Assembly (NCBI GenBank): GCA_002352485.1
Contig: DEIM01000081.1
Location: 1 to 9,315, forward strand
Source of the DNA: Candidatus Dadabacteria bacterium UBA2774
GTDB taxonomy: Bacteria; Desulfobacterota_D; UBA1144; Nemesobacterales; UBA2774
Length of the DNA: 9,315 bases
Direction of reading: 5' to 3'
The number at the start of each line of letters is the position of its first letter. The stretch's first letter is position 1. Shown in pieces: positions 1 to 7,646 of this stretch. The notes below the pieces were generated by a model. It had not been told where the DNA came from and did not search any database. It was given only the letters and a program-made list of their open reading frames with translations. A program made the translations under genes and the position numbers.

Positions 1-35
1 CAATAGTAAGGAGTGAAAATTGATCTATAGGTTTC

Positions 36-39
36 GGAG
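36..39 (+). promoter_or_regulatory. Ribosome binding site that decides the pilY1 start
   Basis: GGAG at this position lies 5 nt before the ATG at 45. Three in-frame starts follow one another (GTG 39, ATG 42, ATG 45). The GTG overlaps the GGAG itself and ATG 42 is only 2 nt away, so ATG 45 is the best-spaced start. A second AAGGAG at 8-13 is too far away (31 nt) to serve this gene. The first 35 bases could hold the tail of an upstream gene, but stops occur in all three frames (4-6, 14-16, 21-23), so I cannot say which. Confidence 0.6.
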
Positions 40-44
40 TGATG

Positions 45-3000
45 ATGACTGATAGAGTTTATAAAAATATTCATAGATTCGGTATATATAAAGCGCTGAA
101 TTTTTGCGTAATACTGCTTTTGTTAATTGTTTACGGCGCACAGGCTGATCCTATAACTAAGAACGAAGTTGAAGACCTTAACATAATAATATCACAGGTA
201 GTGGGCGGACAGCCAAATGCGCTGTTCATTATGGATTTGTCTGGTTCCATGGCCAGGGCTTTCGGCGGCTCGCAAGTAGGAAACTGGGACATTGATGAGG
301 GAACTTTGACAGAGTGCGAGAGTCTTCACTGTGGGAGAAGCTGTAATGGCTTCACAGAGTGGGCCTTAGCTGCTCACTGCGCTGAGAACGTATCAAACGT
401 ATCGGTCTGCGGCTCCAAAACGTGCATAAGGGGTTTTGGCACCTGCGATAACCAGGAGCAGTTTGATAATTTTATGCAGTGCATAGATGACTCGGGAGCA
501 TTAACCGACCCGGAAATAGAGGACGTGATCGATCTATGGTGCGGGGACAACGATGGCAACTATGAACCATTTTCCGATGACAGATGCGGTGTTAATGACG
601 GCACTGCCCCCAACGGTAGTCAGGAATTCGAAGGGGCTGCGGCGGCGCTGGATGCGAGGGCGGGGCTGACGGAATGCTCTGCGGACTCTTGCACCGCAGA
701 TGATGACAGTAATTCTGCTAACGACTACGCATGCGATCTCTCAGATGAGTACACCGATTTCAGGGCATGTATGCTGAACTCGCAGGCAATAGATATAAAT
801 AAACTCGAAAACTGTACAGGCGGTACCGATAACCCGCCTTATTGCCAAGGGGAGCCTGCCTACGGAACAAGCCGTCTGGATATGACGCTTAGCGTTGTTT
901 TTGATTTCCTCGACGCTGACGACTCGCTTGCGTCTAAGATGTGCAATGACCCGACTAAGCTCTTTGACGGAGTCAACAACTCTATTAGTTGTCAGGATTT
1001 TATGACCACACCGTTCAGAAACGTTCGGACGATTGCCAGAAGTCAAGATAGTCCAAAAAAGCTGCCTCTGACCGGGCAAAGCAATAAACCATTAATACGT
1101 GAGCTTACCGATGATGATGGTGATGCCTTGGGCGTGAGGCTTCGTCCGTTATCTTATTCCGGTGAAGGGAATTGGGACGGTTGCACAGACTCGAACACCT
1201 TTAGACTCGCGCAGGGAGGGTTTGCCGGCGCCAGTCAAAGTCATCTTAGAGACGTATGGAAGTTCTTCAGGAGACAAGAGGGCGACGGGGGTACTCCTCT
1301 TGCGTGGGTCCTAGGATTTGACGACAGCAACGGAAACGGCTCACAGGGCGGCAACGTGATTAACAACGACGCTTTAGGGGCTTACAAAGTGGAGCTCCAG
1401 TCAGACCCCGCTATCGATTGCAGACCGGAATTTGTAATTATACTGACTGACGGTGAGGACACCTGTTCGGGTGAGCCGAGTGGTCCCTCGGGAAGCAGTC
1501 AGACTTCAGGAGGCTTGACCACTAACGCAAACCGGAGGAGCTCCGTACAGGCGGTTAGCAACTTAAGGACCTACTATACCAGAAATCCCGTATCAAACCG
1601 TGGTCAAACATTTAAAAAAGAGGTTCTAACATTTGTAATAGGACTCGGAATACAGGACCCGGCTGCTAAAAGGACCCTTAATGCTATGGCCCTTGCCGGA
1701 GGTACTCACACACAGGGTATCATTGAGCATATAGGGCCTGACGGTTTCCCTGTACCGGGAAACGTAAGCATGGATAACGGAGCGATTATCCCTCAGAGCG
1801 CAGAATTTGATGTGTTCAAGGAATTGGCTGAGGTTAACGGTATAGATTCCGTTACCCCTGCGCTTGCCCATCTGCAAGATTGCAAATCCGCTGACAGAAG
1901 CGAATCCGGTCATTGCCATTTTCAAGGTGACGATATATTTGGTAATACCTTTTTCGAAACCGGAGCGCCCTTTAACGATAACGATAAGAAGCTTGAAGAT
2001 TTCGCATTTTTCGTAAATAACGCTGAAGAATTGACAGTTGCACTTCAGGAAATAACCAACTTTATCAAAGTGTTCAGCACTTCGGGCGTTTCACCTGCAG
2101 CACCTCAATCCTCTACAGCCGTGGCGCTGAGGGATAGAATTTACCTTTCTATATTAACCCCCCTTACTACCGAGCGTTTTTGGCAGGGAAGACTGGGTGT
2201 ATTTGGATTTGTAAACGTGCCGGATAACGTAGGGAGTAAGGAAGTTATTCGTAGGCCTCCTTCCGGTGCCGACCTCGATAATGTGTCGGTAGTGGAGAGC
2301 CTGGCCATCTTTTCAGATGACGGCACACTTAACGAAAATGCAAAGCAGTTTTTCTGGGATGGCGGCAGAGAGCTTGCTGAAAGAGACTTAGTAGCCTCGC
2401 CGAGAAATCTTTTTACGGTAGAGGCGCCTGATTTGAGCCTCTTTGACCCGGCCGTGCCGGAAGATCATCCGTTCGAGCCGCCTGATTTTGATACGTCTAA
2501 TGGCGTAATCAGGTATATAGGAGATTTAGTGCCGTTTGCTCTTGAGGAAGATGAAGGCAATCAGCCTATAAAGCCGGGACAGTTTGGCATAAGAGATTCG
2601 GACGTAACCGATCCCATACCGGATTTTTGCATGCCTGAAGCCGGTCCGACAACCAGCTGTGAAAAGCTTGATAGTTCGGTTGTAGACTGTGCCGATACAA
2701 CAAATACAGATTGTATAGCTTGCGTTAAGAATTGTATTAGAGACGAAATTCTAAATCTTTTTGTAGGTAATACGGGAATAGCTACTGTAGGTGACCCTAT
2801 GGGAGAGCCTTCTCTCGAATCACAGTCAAGACAGGACGACGGTGAAGATCCATTTAGTTCAATGGGTTTTAACTGCCCCGACCCGGACGATGAAGACGGA
2901 AATGGGGATTTCGGTGATTTGGCCACATGCTCCGTCCGTTTAGGAGACATTTTCCATTCAAATCCGACAGTTGTTGGATCGCCCTCGCCGCTTTTCTTCG

Positions 3001-4958
3001 ATGCCGGCTATCAGCAGTTTGCCGTCAATTTTAAGGACCGCTCGGCAGTCGTATATGTAGGGGCTAATGACGGAATTCTTCACGCGTTTCACGCGGGAGA
3101 GTTCAGAGACCCTAACGTAGAGGGCGCTCAGCAAGATGATAAAATCAACCCGTTTACATTAAAAGAAGAGGCATTTCCGTTCTTTGATGAAGGCACAGGG
3201 CATGAGCTTTTTGGGTTTGCTATACCTACGTATCTTCCGGATTCACTTGCCACTCCGATTGCTGATGCGGATTCACCTGCAGATATAGTATTCGGTACAC
3301 CGCCTCCACCGGATTACAGGACCGGAGACTTCAAAACATTTGTGCTTGATAACATAACACAAAGGTCTTTTTCGGACGGCTCTCCAATAATCGGGGATGT
3401 TTTTATTGATGGATTTGCAAACGGTATACCGGAAACTGCCGAGATATGCAGCGGGTCCGTAAACACCCCTGACGGGGAAATAGATCTTTGCGGAAGAGAA
3501 TGGCACACCGTTTTGCTTGCAGGCTCAAGAAACGGCGGTGGAGCCTTCACTGCACTTGATGTGACAAACCCGGCATGCGGTACCGACTGCGGAGATTCAG
3601 ATGCGTTGCACGAGCATGTGGACAACGGTTCGGATGTGCTCGAATTTCCTACGCATTTATGGACTTTGTTCGATCCTGATTTCGGAAACTCCTGGTCAAC
3701 GCCTTCAATGGGAAGGATCAGGTTGAAGGTAACGGACTCGGGGACGACAACTACAGTAGATAGGTGGGTAATGTTTGTCGGAGGGGGACTCGACCCGGTG
3801 GATGATGATCCTACAGACGGTGTGAATGTGGGCAACGCTTTTGCTGTGGTCGATATAGCTACGGGTAAGGAAATATTCAAGTTTCATCCTACCAATTCCA
3901 TCCCTTCGGGAGCCTCGGCACCCGACAACGCAGATCAGATGGTTTGCGACGTTGCAAGTCGTGTGGGGGCTTTTGATATTAACGGAGATGGTTATATGGA
4001 CCTTGCCTATGTAGGAGACACATGCGGAAGAATGTGGCGGTTTGATATCTCCGATCCCATAACGGTTACGGGGAGCCTAGCTCAGAGTGGACGGGATGGA
4101 ACCCTGAATATCGTGGCTGATGATTGGACAGGAGAGATTGCATTTTGCGCGAATACCGATGCAGAGTGCGAGAACAATGAAGGGGGCGCTACTGTTCCGC
4201 AAAATAATCTCGAGCCTATATATTTTGCACCTACGATTGTGCTAGATGATCTAGGCAGGAGACATTTAATATTTCTGACCGGCGACAGAAGAGACCCGAG
4301 CAGTATCACAAAAGCCGGAAAACTTTATAATTTTATTGATGGTTATATACCGTCCTTTCTCGCGGGCGGCTCCGCTATTGGAGGTGGTACAACCAGGACT
4401 GCTAGTGATTTAATATCTGCGGGACAAGTTATAGAGCTTGAGGAGCAAAGCGGTATTGATGAGCAATTTGTTACTTCAACAAGCGGAAGTTTTGGTGCGG
4501 ATCAGGGAGAATTTTTAGTTAAATTCCCGAGTAATCTGGCTGACCCTCAAGAGGGTGAGAAAGGTTTCGGAGTTCCGGTAGTAATAAACAGAGTGCTTAT
4601 TTTTACAACATTTGCACCAGAAACAGATTCGACCGACCCTTGCTCGGGAGGCACCGGATTGGGACGAATTTTTGCGCTTGATTTTATCACCGGGGAACCT
4701 GCTTTTGTGCGTATTCCAGGTGTTAAAAACAGCGATTTATTGGAAGGAACGAGCGCTCAAAAAGCAGTAGCAGCAGGAGCGACAGTTGCTGAAGGAATGC
4801 CTACCCCTGCCCAGCTGACCTTTGGGACAAGGGGCTCTGTGTTGATGTCAGTTGCATTTACGGGTGGTCCTGTAGCCGGCGGATCGCAGTTTATAGTTTG
4901 GGAGCTCCCTCCATTGCCCACCAGAACACAAACTCTATTCTGGGAAGAGCTTCTATAG
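45..4958 (+). CDS. pilY1: PilY1-like type IV pilus tip/assembly protein with vWA domain and C-terminal beta-propeller
   Basis: PilY1 proteins sit at the type IV pilus tip or cell surface, promote pilus extension and act in adhesion and surface sensing. Residues are counted from the ATG at 45 (1637 aa). Residues 1 to about 32 form a signal peptide with a hydrophobic core and a likely cut after AQA. The vWA metal-site motif (MIDAS) is complete: D64-L-S66-G-S68, T417 in GDGGTPLA and D469 in LTDGEDTC. About 200 residues, rich in cysteine, are inserted between the MIDAS loop and the helix starting RLDMTL (277). A second Cys cluster spans 862-897. The C-terminal PilY1 propeller shows RLGDIFHSNP, VYVGANDGILHAF (about 1003-1015), a calcium-type loop DINGDGYMD (1311-1319) and then GRMWRFDIS. 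The tail LFWEELL resembles PilY1 ends. The mature protein has about 40 cysteines, so it needs oxidative folding in the periplasm. It is longer than the roughly 1160 aa Pseudomonas protein. Family assignment is firm; the role of the insertions is unknown. Confidence 0.93.
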   Translation: MTDRVYKNIHRFGIYKALNFCVILLLLIVYGAQADPITKNEVEDLNIIISQVVGGQPNALFIMDLSGSMARAFGGSQVGNWDIDEGTLTECESLHCGRSCNGFTEWALAAHCAENVSNVSVCGSKTCIRGFGTCDNQEQFDNFMQCIDDSGALTDPEIEDVIDLWCGDNDGNYEPFSDDRCGVNDGTAPNGSQEFEGAAAALDARAGLTECSADSCTADDDSNSANDYACDLSDEYTDFRACMLNSQAIDINKLENCTGGTDNPPYCQGEPAYGTSRLDMTLSVVFDFLDADDSLASKMCNDPTKLFDGVNNSISCQDFMTTPFRNVRTIARSQDSPKKLPLTGQSNKPLIRELTDDDGDALGVRLRPLSYSGEGNWDGCTDSNTFRLAQGGFAGASQSHLRDVWKFFRRQEGDGGTPLAWVLGFDDSNGNGSQGGNVINNDALGAYKVELQSDPAIDCRPEFVIILTDGEDTCSGEPSGPSGSSQTSGGLTTNANRRSSVQAVSNLRTYYTRNPVSNRGQTFKKEVLTFVIGLGIQDPAAKRTLNAMALAGGTHTQGIIEHIGPDGFPVPGNVSMDNGAIIPQSAEFDVFKELAEVNGIDSVTPALAHLQDCKSADRSESGHCHFQGDDIFGNTFFETGAPFNDNDKKLEDFAFFVNNAEELTVALQEITNFIKVFSTSGVSPAAPQSSTAVALRDRIYLSILTPLTTERFWQGRLGVFGFVNVPDNVGSKEVIRRPPSGADLDNVSVVESLAIFSDDGTLNENAKQFFWDGGRELAERDLVASPRNLFTVEAPDLSLFDPAVPEDHPFEPPDFDTSNGVIRYIGDLVPFALEEDEGNQPIKPGQFGIRDSDVTDPIPDFCMPEAGPTTSCEKLDSSVVDCADTTNTDCIACVKNCIRDEILNLFVGNTGIATVGDPMGEPSLESQSRQDDGEDPFSSMGFNCPDPDDEDGNGDFGDLATCSVRLGDIFHSNPTVVGSPSPLFFDAGYQQFAVNFKDRSAVVYVGANDGILHAFHAGEFRDPNVEGAQQDDKINPFTLKEEAFPFFDEGTGHELFGFAIPTYLPDSLATPIADADSPADIVFGTPPPPDYRTGDFKTFVLDNITQRSFSDGSPIIGDVFIDGFANGIPETAEICSGSVNTPDGEIDLCGREWHTVLLAGSRNGGGAFTALDVTNPACGTDCGDSDALHEHVDNGSDVLEFPTHLWTLFDPDFGNSWSTPSMGRIRLKVTDSGTTTTVDRWVMFVGGGLDPVDDDPTDGVNVGNAFAVVDIATGKEIFKFHPTNSIPSGASAPDNADQMVCDVASRVGAFDINGDGYMDLAYVGDTCGRMWRFDISDPITVTGSLAQSGRDGTLNIVADDWTGEIAFCANTDAECENNEGGATVPQNNLEPIYFAPTIVLDDLGRRHLIFLTGDRRDPSSITKAGKLYNFIDGYIPSFLAGGSAIGGGTTRTASDLISAGQVIELEEQSGIDEQFVTSTSGSFGADQGEFLVKFPSNLADPQEGEKGFGVPVVINRVLIFTTFAPETDSTDPCSGGTGLGRIFALDFITGEPAFVRIPGVKNSDLLEGTSAQKAVAAGATVAEGMPTPAQLTFGTRGSVLMSVAFTGGPVAGGSQFIVWELPPLPTRTQTLFWEELL
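315..815 (+). repeat. Three cysteine-spaced modules inside the PilY1 vWA domain
   Basis: Three protein modules share the pattern C-x4-C-x(3-13)-C-x11-C-x(9-19)-C. Module 1 has C91, C96, C100, C112, C122; module 2 has C122, C127, C134, C146, C166 (sharing C122); module 3 has C211, C216, C230, C242, C257. Modules 1 and 3 both open with LTEC. The central x11 segments CDNQEQFDNFMQC and CDLSDEYTDFRAC have equal length, with acidic residues and an aromatic at matching positions; module 1 (CNGFTEWALAAHC) matches more loosely. The similarity is visible in protein but not in DNA, so any duplication is old. I do not recognise a named domain. Confidence 0.55.
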
Positions 4959-4971
4959 GGGCGGTAACGTT

Positions 4972-5619
4972 ATGGATTATCTTAATCAAAAAAAAGGATT
5001 TAGCTTGATAGAGCTATTAGTAGTAGTTTCGGTGACTGGTCTTGTGCTGCTCATGGGTGCTACGTACTTTTCCGGGGATGTTGCTTTAAGGAGATCTGTG
5101 GATGAGATAACCAATAGTGTAGGCACAAGCCTTAACCTTGCAAAGATGCACTCTTCAAGACAAGGTGTGGAATATCGATTGGTATTTGCAAATTGTACGA
5201 GCGTTGATAGTACGGATCCCGATTGTGATAGATGCAATTCGTATACCGATTACACTTCAGGTGACGAGACGGTTAATTTGATTTTGGAAAGAGGAGATAG
5301 TAACGTTGGCTCGAGTAATTGGTGTATGCAGAATACGCAAACGAAAAAGTTAGGGTCTACTAATTCTAATATAGCTATGAGCGCAAACGTGGCTACAGGA
5401 CCTTTAACAATATCTTTTTCACCCTCCGGTATGCGAAGTGATTTCAGGGCGGATGCTAATGTTGAAACTCTTACTATCTTTCCGGATGCCGGAGCTAAAG
5501 TAGATAAGTGCGGTGAGGTTGGAGTAACCGCTGCGGCGGGCCTGAGGGTTATTGTAGGCAGGTGGGACGGTACTAACTGTAATGCGATACTTGACCCCAC
5601 GCCAACGCCTGGGCCATAA
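4972..5619 (+). CDS. GspH/FimT-like minor pseudopilin (prepilin)
   Basis: A type IV pilus minor pilin or pseudopilin of 215 aa. It starts with a 9-residue leader ending in KKG, cut by prepilin peptidase before FSLIELLVVVS; the essential Glu at mature position 5 is present. The hydrophobic N-terminal helix runs to about residue 30, followed by a helix with SVGTSLNLAKMHSSRQ, typical of GspH/FimT. The globular part has cysteines in NC..DCDRC, NWC, KCG and TNC, probably disulfide-bonded, and ends with a Pro/Thr tail (PTPTPGP). It begins only 13 bp after pilY1 with a weak Shine-Dalgarno, so translational coupling and shared transcription are likely. Minor pilins commonly form the tip complex with PilY1. 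The C-terminal GRWD does not match the GRxR motif described for DNA-binding FimT, so a role in DNA uptake is not supported. I cannot separate FimT from FimU or GspH. Confidence 0.88.
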   Translation: MDYLNQKKGFSLIELLVVVSVTGLVLLMGATYFSGDVALRRSVDEITNSVGTSLNLAKMHSSRQGVEYRLVFANCTSVDSTDPDCDRCNSYTDYTSGDETVNLILERGDSNVGSSNWCMQNTQTKKLGSTNSNIAMSANVATGPLTISFSPSGMRSDFRADANVETLTIFPDAGAKVDKCGEVGVTAAAGLRVIVGRWDGTNCNAILDPTPTPGP

Positions 5620-5646
5620 TAAATTTCTTTAAATGGAGATCGAATT

Positions 5647-5913
5647 ATGAGAAAAACGTTTAAAATCGCAATCTTCACATTAATGACATTATGTCTTTAT
5701 TCCGGAGCTGCCTTAGCTGAACATAATACTAACAATACTGAGCCTATTATGGTGCAGGATGAAGGGAATCTGCCGTATGATGAATGGTACGGGCCAGACG
5801 ATGCTGTTGATACAGATGAAGGTAGCCAATCGGATAGAGAAGACGTGCCCGAGCTTCCTGTCAACGATGCCAGAGAGGCCCCGGAAGAAGATCCAAGACC
5901 TCAAGCGCGTTGA
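5647..5913 (+). CDS. Small acidic secreted protein of unknown function
   Basis: An 88-residue protein that I do not recognise. GGAG at 5635-5638, 8 nt before the ATG, is a good ribosome binding site. Residues 1-24 make a classical Sec signal peptide: basic start (MRKTFK), hydrophobic core, and a cut after ALA. The predicted mature part of 64 residues has about 20 Asp/Glu and only 4 Arg, no Cys, and many Pro and Gly near its end, so it is probably disordered and very acidic. There is no lipobox, so it should be free in the periplasm or exported. It follows the pseudopilin after 27 bp on the same strand and probably belongs to the pilus operon; a calcium-binding or pilus accessory role is only a guess. 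Its last 13 bp overlap the end of the convergent methyltransferase gene. Confidence 0.72.
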   Translation: MRKTFKIAIFTLMTLCLYSGAALAEHNTNNTEPIMVQDEGNLPYDEWYGPDDAVDTDEGSQSDREDVPELPVNDAREAPEEDPRPQAR

Positions 5914-6992
5914 TATTTCCTGCTGATATAGTAGTAGTTTATCGGGTCGTGCGGTAGCTCCTTAATTTCAATTTCTCCAAAACCGGCTTCCCTGAGCATC
6001 TCCGAGGCAATCTCCTTTCCCCACATAGCGCCAAGTCCTTTTCCTTCCTGAGCGAGAGATACGCTCATACAGTGCATGCATGAAGTTGTGTATAGGAGAG
6101 TGCCAACTGGGTGGTCCATATTATTGTGTACGTGGCTTGAGCCCGCAATGTCCTGCATAAAGTAGACTCCATCGTCCTTGAGAGCTCTCTCGATGTTGGA
6201 AAGCACGCATGCGGGGTCTGCCTGGTCATGTATGGCGTCAAAGGTCATGACGAGATCAAACTTTTTTTCGTCATTAAACTCAGCCACATTTTTCGCTTCA
6301 AGATTAATGTTCTTAAGCCCAAGCTCCTTTGCCCTTTCTTTGCCCCGCTCTATGGCCTCGGGAGATAAGTCATAACCTGTAAAATGGCTATTTGGAAACT
6401 CCTTAGCCATCTCTGCCATGGCGTATCCGCTTCCGCAACCTACGTCCAGCACCTCGATCCCCGTCTCTAGCTTTTCCCTGATACCGGGAACCAATGGCAA
6501 CAAATCGTCTATGAGCGGTACTATTACGGTTTGATGGCTTTCCTCGGACATCACTTCGTGGAAACGCTCATAGGCCTCATATGGCACACCGCCCCCTTTG
6601 TGAAAGCACTCGACTATTTTACTTTCAACACTGCCAAGCAGAGATATCCACTGACTTGTAACTGCCATGTTATTGGGAGCTGCGGCCCTGGTGAGCCAGA
6701 CTGAGTATTCGTCAGGAATAGAGAAGGTATTGTTTTCGTGATCGTGCTCTACTATCTCGCCTGTGGTCATGGCGCCCAACCATTCCCTTACATAGCGCTC
6801 ATTTAATCCTGCAGCCTCTGCAATCTCGTGACTTGTTGAAGGCGGAAGCCCGCTCATGGTATCGAATAGTCCCGTACGGTGACCGACTGAAATCATCAAG
6901 CTCAGTGCACCGTTGTTTAATACGGCCAATATTTTTACAGCGAACTGCTCAGAGCGGTTCTCGTTAAATGGTTTTTTGTTATTACCAGACAT
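5901..6992 (-). CDS. Class I SAM-dependent methyltransferase with N-terminal winged-helix domain
   Basis: A 363-residue cytoplasmic methyltransferase that moves a methyl group from S-adenosylmethionine to an unknown, probably small-molecule, acceptor. The SAM-binding motif I is VLDVGCGSGY (181-190), followed by the acidic end of strand beta2 in FTGYDLSPEAIERG and by FDLVMTFDAIHD (245-256) as motif IV. Residues about 40-100 form a winged-helix fold (HEIAEAAGLNERYVREWLG), as in the Rv2258c-like methyltransferases where this domain dimerises or covers the active site rather than binding DNA. The C-terminal stretch CMHCMSVSLAQEGKGLGAMWG (305-325) is family-like and probably helps form the acceptor pocket. 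An AGGAGG ribosome binding site (7001-7006) lies 8 nt before the ATG. It lies 65 bp downstream of tetR on the same strand with a TetR-type palindrome between them, so control by that regulator is likely. The substrate cannot be read from the sequence. Confidence 0.9.
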   Translation of the reverse strand: MSGNNKKPFNENRSEQFAVKILAVLNNGALSLMISVGHRTGLFDTMSGLPPSTSHEIAEAAGLNERYVREWLGAMTTGEIVEHDHENNTFSIPDEYSVWLTRAAAPNNMAVTSQWISLLGSVESKIVECFHKGGGVPYEAYERFHEVMSEESHQTVIVPLIDDLLPLVPGIREKLETGIEVLDVGCGSGYAMAEMAKEFPNSHFTGYDLSPEAIERGKERAKELGLKNINLEAKNVAEFNDEKKFDLVMTFDAIHDQADPACVLSNIERALKDDGVYFMQDIAGSSHVHNNMDHPVGTLLYTTSCMHCMSVSLAQEGKGLGAMWGKEIASEMLREAGFGEIEIKELPHDPINYYYISRKYQRA

Positions 6993-7000
6993 ATTTAATT

Positions 7001-7006
7001 CCTCCT
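7001..7006 (-). promoter_or_regulatory. Strong ribosome binding site of the methyltransferase gene
   Basis: On the minus strand this reads AGGAGG, a full Shine-Dalgarno match, 8 nt before the ATG at 6992. It contrasts with the upstream tetR gene, which has none, so the methyltransferase should be translated far better than its regulator. Confidence 0.8.
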
Positions 7007-7024
7007 GTAAGTTAGATTCCTCTG

Positions 7025-7040
7025 GACAGACATGTCTGTC
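7025..7040. promoter_or_regulatory. Palindromic operator upstream of the methyltransferase gene (likely TetR site)
   Basis: GACAGACATGTCTGTC is a perfect 16-bp palindrome located 33-48 bp before the methyltransferase ATG and just after the tetR stop. Its half-site GACAGAC is identical to that of the palindrome in the tetR promoter; only the central two bases of the dyad differ. I see no strong sigma70 promoter beside it: the best overlap is a poor CAGACA-N17-GAATCT. The gene may therefore have a weak promoter of its own here or be read through from tetR. Confidence 0.75.
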
Positions 7041-7057
7041 TGGAATTTGCTAAAAAA

Positions 7058-7639
7058 TTATTCTACCAATTTCTCTACAGCAACTACGGCCCTTTCGATC
7101 GGCCATGTATCATTGTAAATCTTTCCCATGACTACTGCGCCTTCGACAATGAGGTTGTAGGAATCTACTAACTGATCGACATCAATCTTCTGGTACTTGG
7201 GACCTGAGTTCTTTAAGTCCGTAATTACATCTTTCAGAATAGAACGAAACCCGTCCTCGTGATGCTTTACTTCTTTTCGGATAGGGTTTGAGGACTCTGT
7301 AATCTCAGCCGCGATGTTTCCGAAGGCGCAGCCTCTGAAATCAGTCTCTACCATATAGCCCAGAATGCCTTTTATTATAGCCATATACCTTTCATAGGGG
7401 TCTTGAATTCCGTTAATCATATTTTTTGTCGCGTTTGTATCCATTCGGGCTCGTTCCCTTAAATACTCGATACAAAGCTCTTCCTTCGACTTAAAGTTGC
7501 TGTAGAAAGTAGCTTTAGCAACTCCTGATTCCTCGATTATCTGATTTATGCCGGTTTGGTGATAGCCCTGACGGTAAAACAGGTCATTGGCCGTGCTTAT
7601 TATCCTTTCCCTGCTAGAGAGCTTTATTTGCTGCTGCAT
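7058..7639 (-). CDS. TetR/AcrR-family transcriptional regulator
   Basis: A 193-residue TetR-type repressor. The N-terminal DNA-binding domain has the classical pattern: RERIISTANDLFYRQGYHQT, then the helix-turn-helix INQIIEESGVAKATFYSNFK (31-50) and SKEELCIEYL. The C-terminal ligand and dimer domain contains RGCAFGNIAAE (102-112), a 'GCxFGN' motif with Cys104 seen in several TetR subfamilies such as the YxaF/LmrA- and NemR-like ones. In NemR a Cys near this position senses electrophiles; whether Cys104 does so here is inference. No in-frame start lies between the ATG at 7639 and the conserved domain, and no ribosome binding site precedes it. A consensus promoter with an embedded palindrome ends almost at the ATG, which implies autorepression and a leaderless transcript. 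The neighbouring methyltransferase gene carries a matching operator and is the likely target. Confidence 0.93.
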   Translation of the reverse strand: MQQQIKLSSRERIISTANDLFYRQGYHQTGINQIIEESGVAKATFYSNFKSKEELCIEYLRERARMDTNATKNMINGIQDPYERYMAIIKGILGYMVETDFRGCAFGNIAAEITESSNPIRKEVKHHEDGFRSILKDVITDLKNSGPKYQKIDVDQLVDSYNLIVEGAVVMGKIYNDTWPIERAVVAVEKLVE

Positions 7640-7646
7640 ATTTCAA

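Noticed and set aside
13..52. Micro-ORFs before pilY1 (GTG 13 to TAG 30; TTG 20 to TGA 52 behind AAGGAG) as possible leader peptides.
   Set aside because: They are 5 and 10 codons long with rare start codons. The AAGGAG may belong to the end of an upstream gene, and nothing else supports translation.
2561..2950. Open frames on the minus strand within pilY1 (such as 2561-2950 and 3314-3880).
   Set aside because: They lie opposite a strongly supported coding frame, contain no recognisable domains, and lack convincing ribosome binding sites.
5250..5678. Minus-strand frame across the pseudopilin and the start of the small secreted protein.
   Set aside because: It is antisense to two supported genes and shows low-complexity Pro/Ala/Thr/Leu content typical of a shadow frame.
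7001..7100. A separate strong promoter for the methyltransferase (for example TTGCTG-N17-TAATTT or TTGGTA-N17-ATTCCA on the minus strand).
   Set aside because: Each candidate matches the consensus poorly in one or both boxes, so none is reported as a feature.
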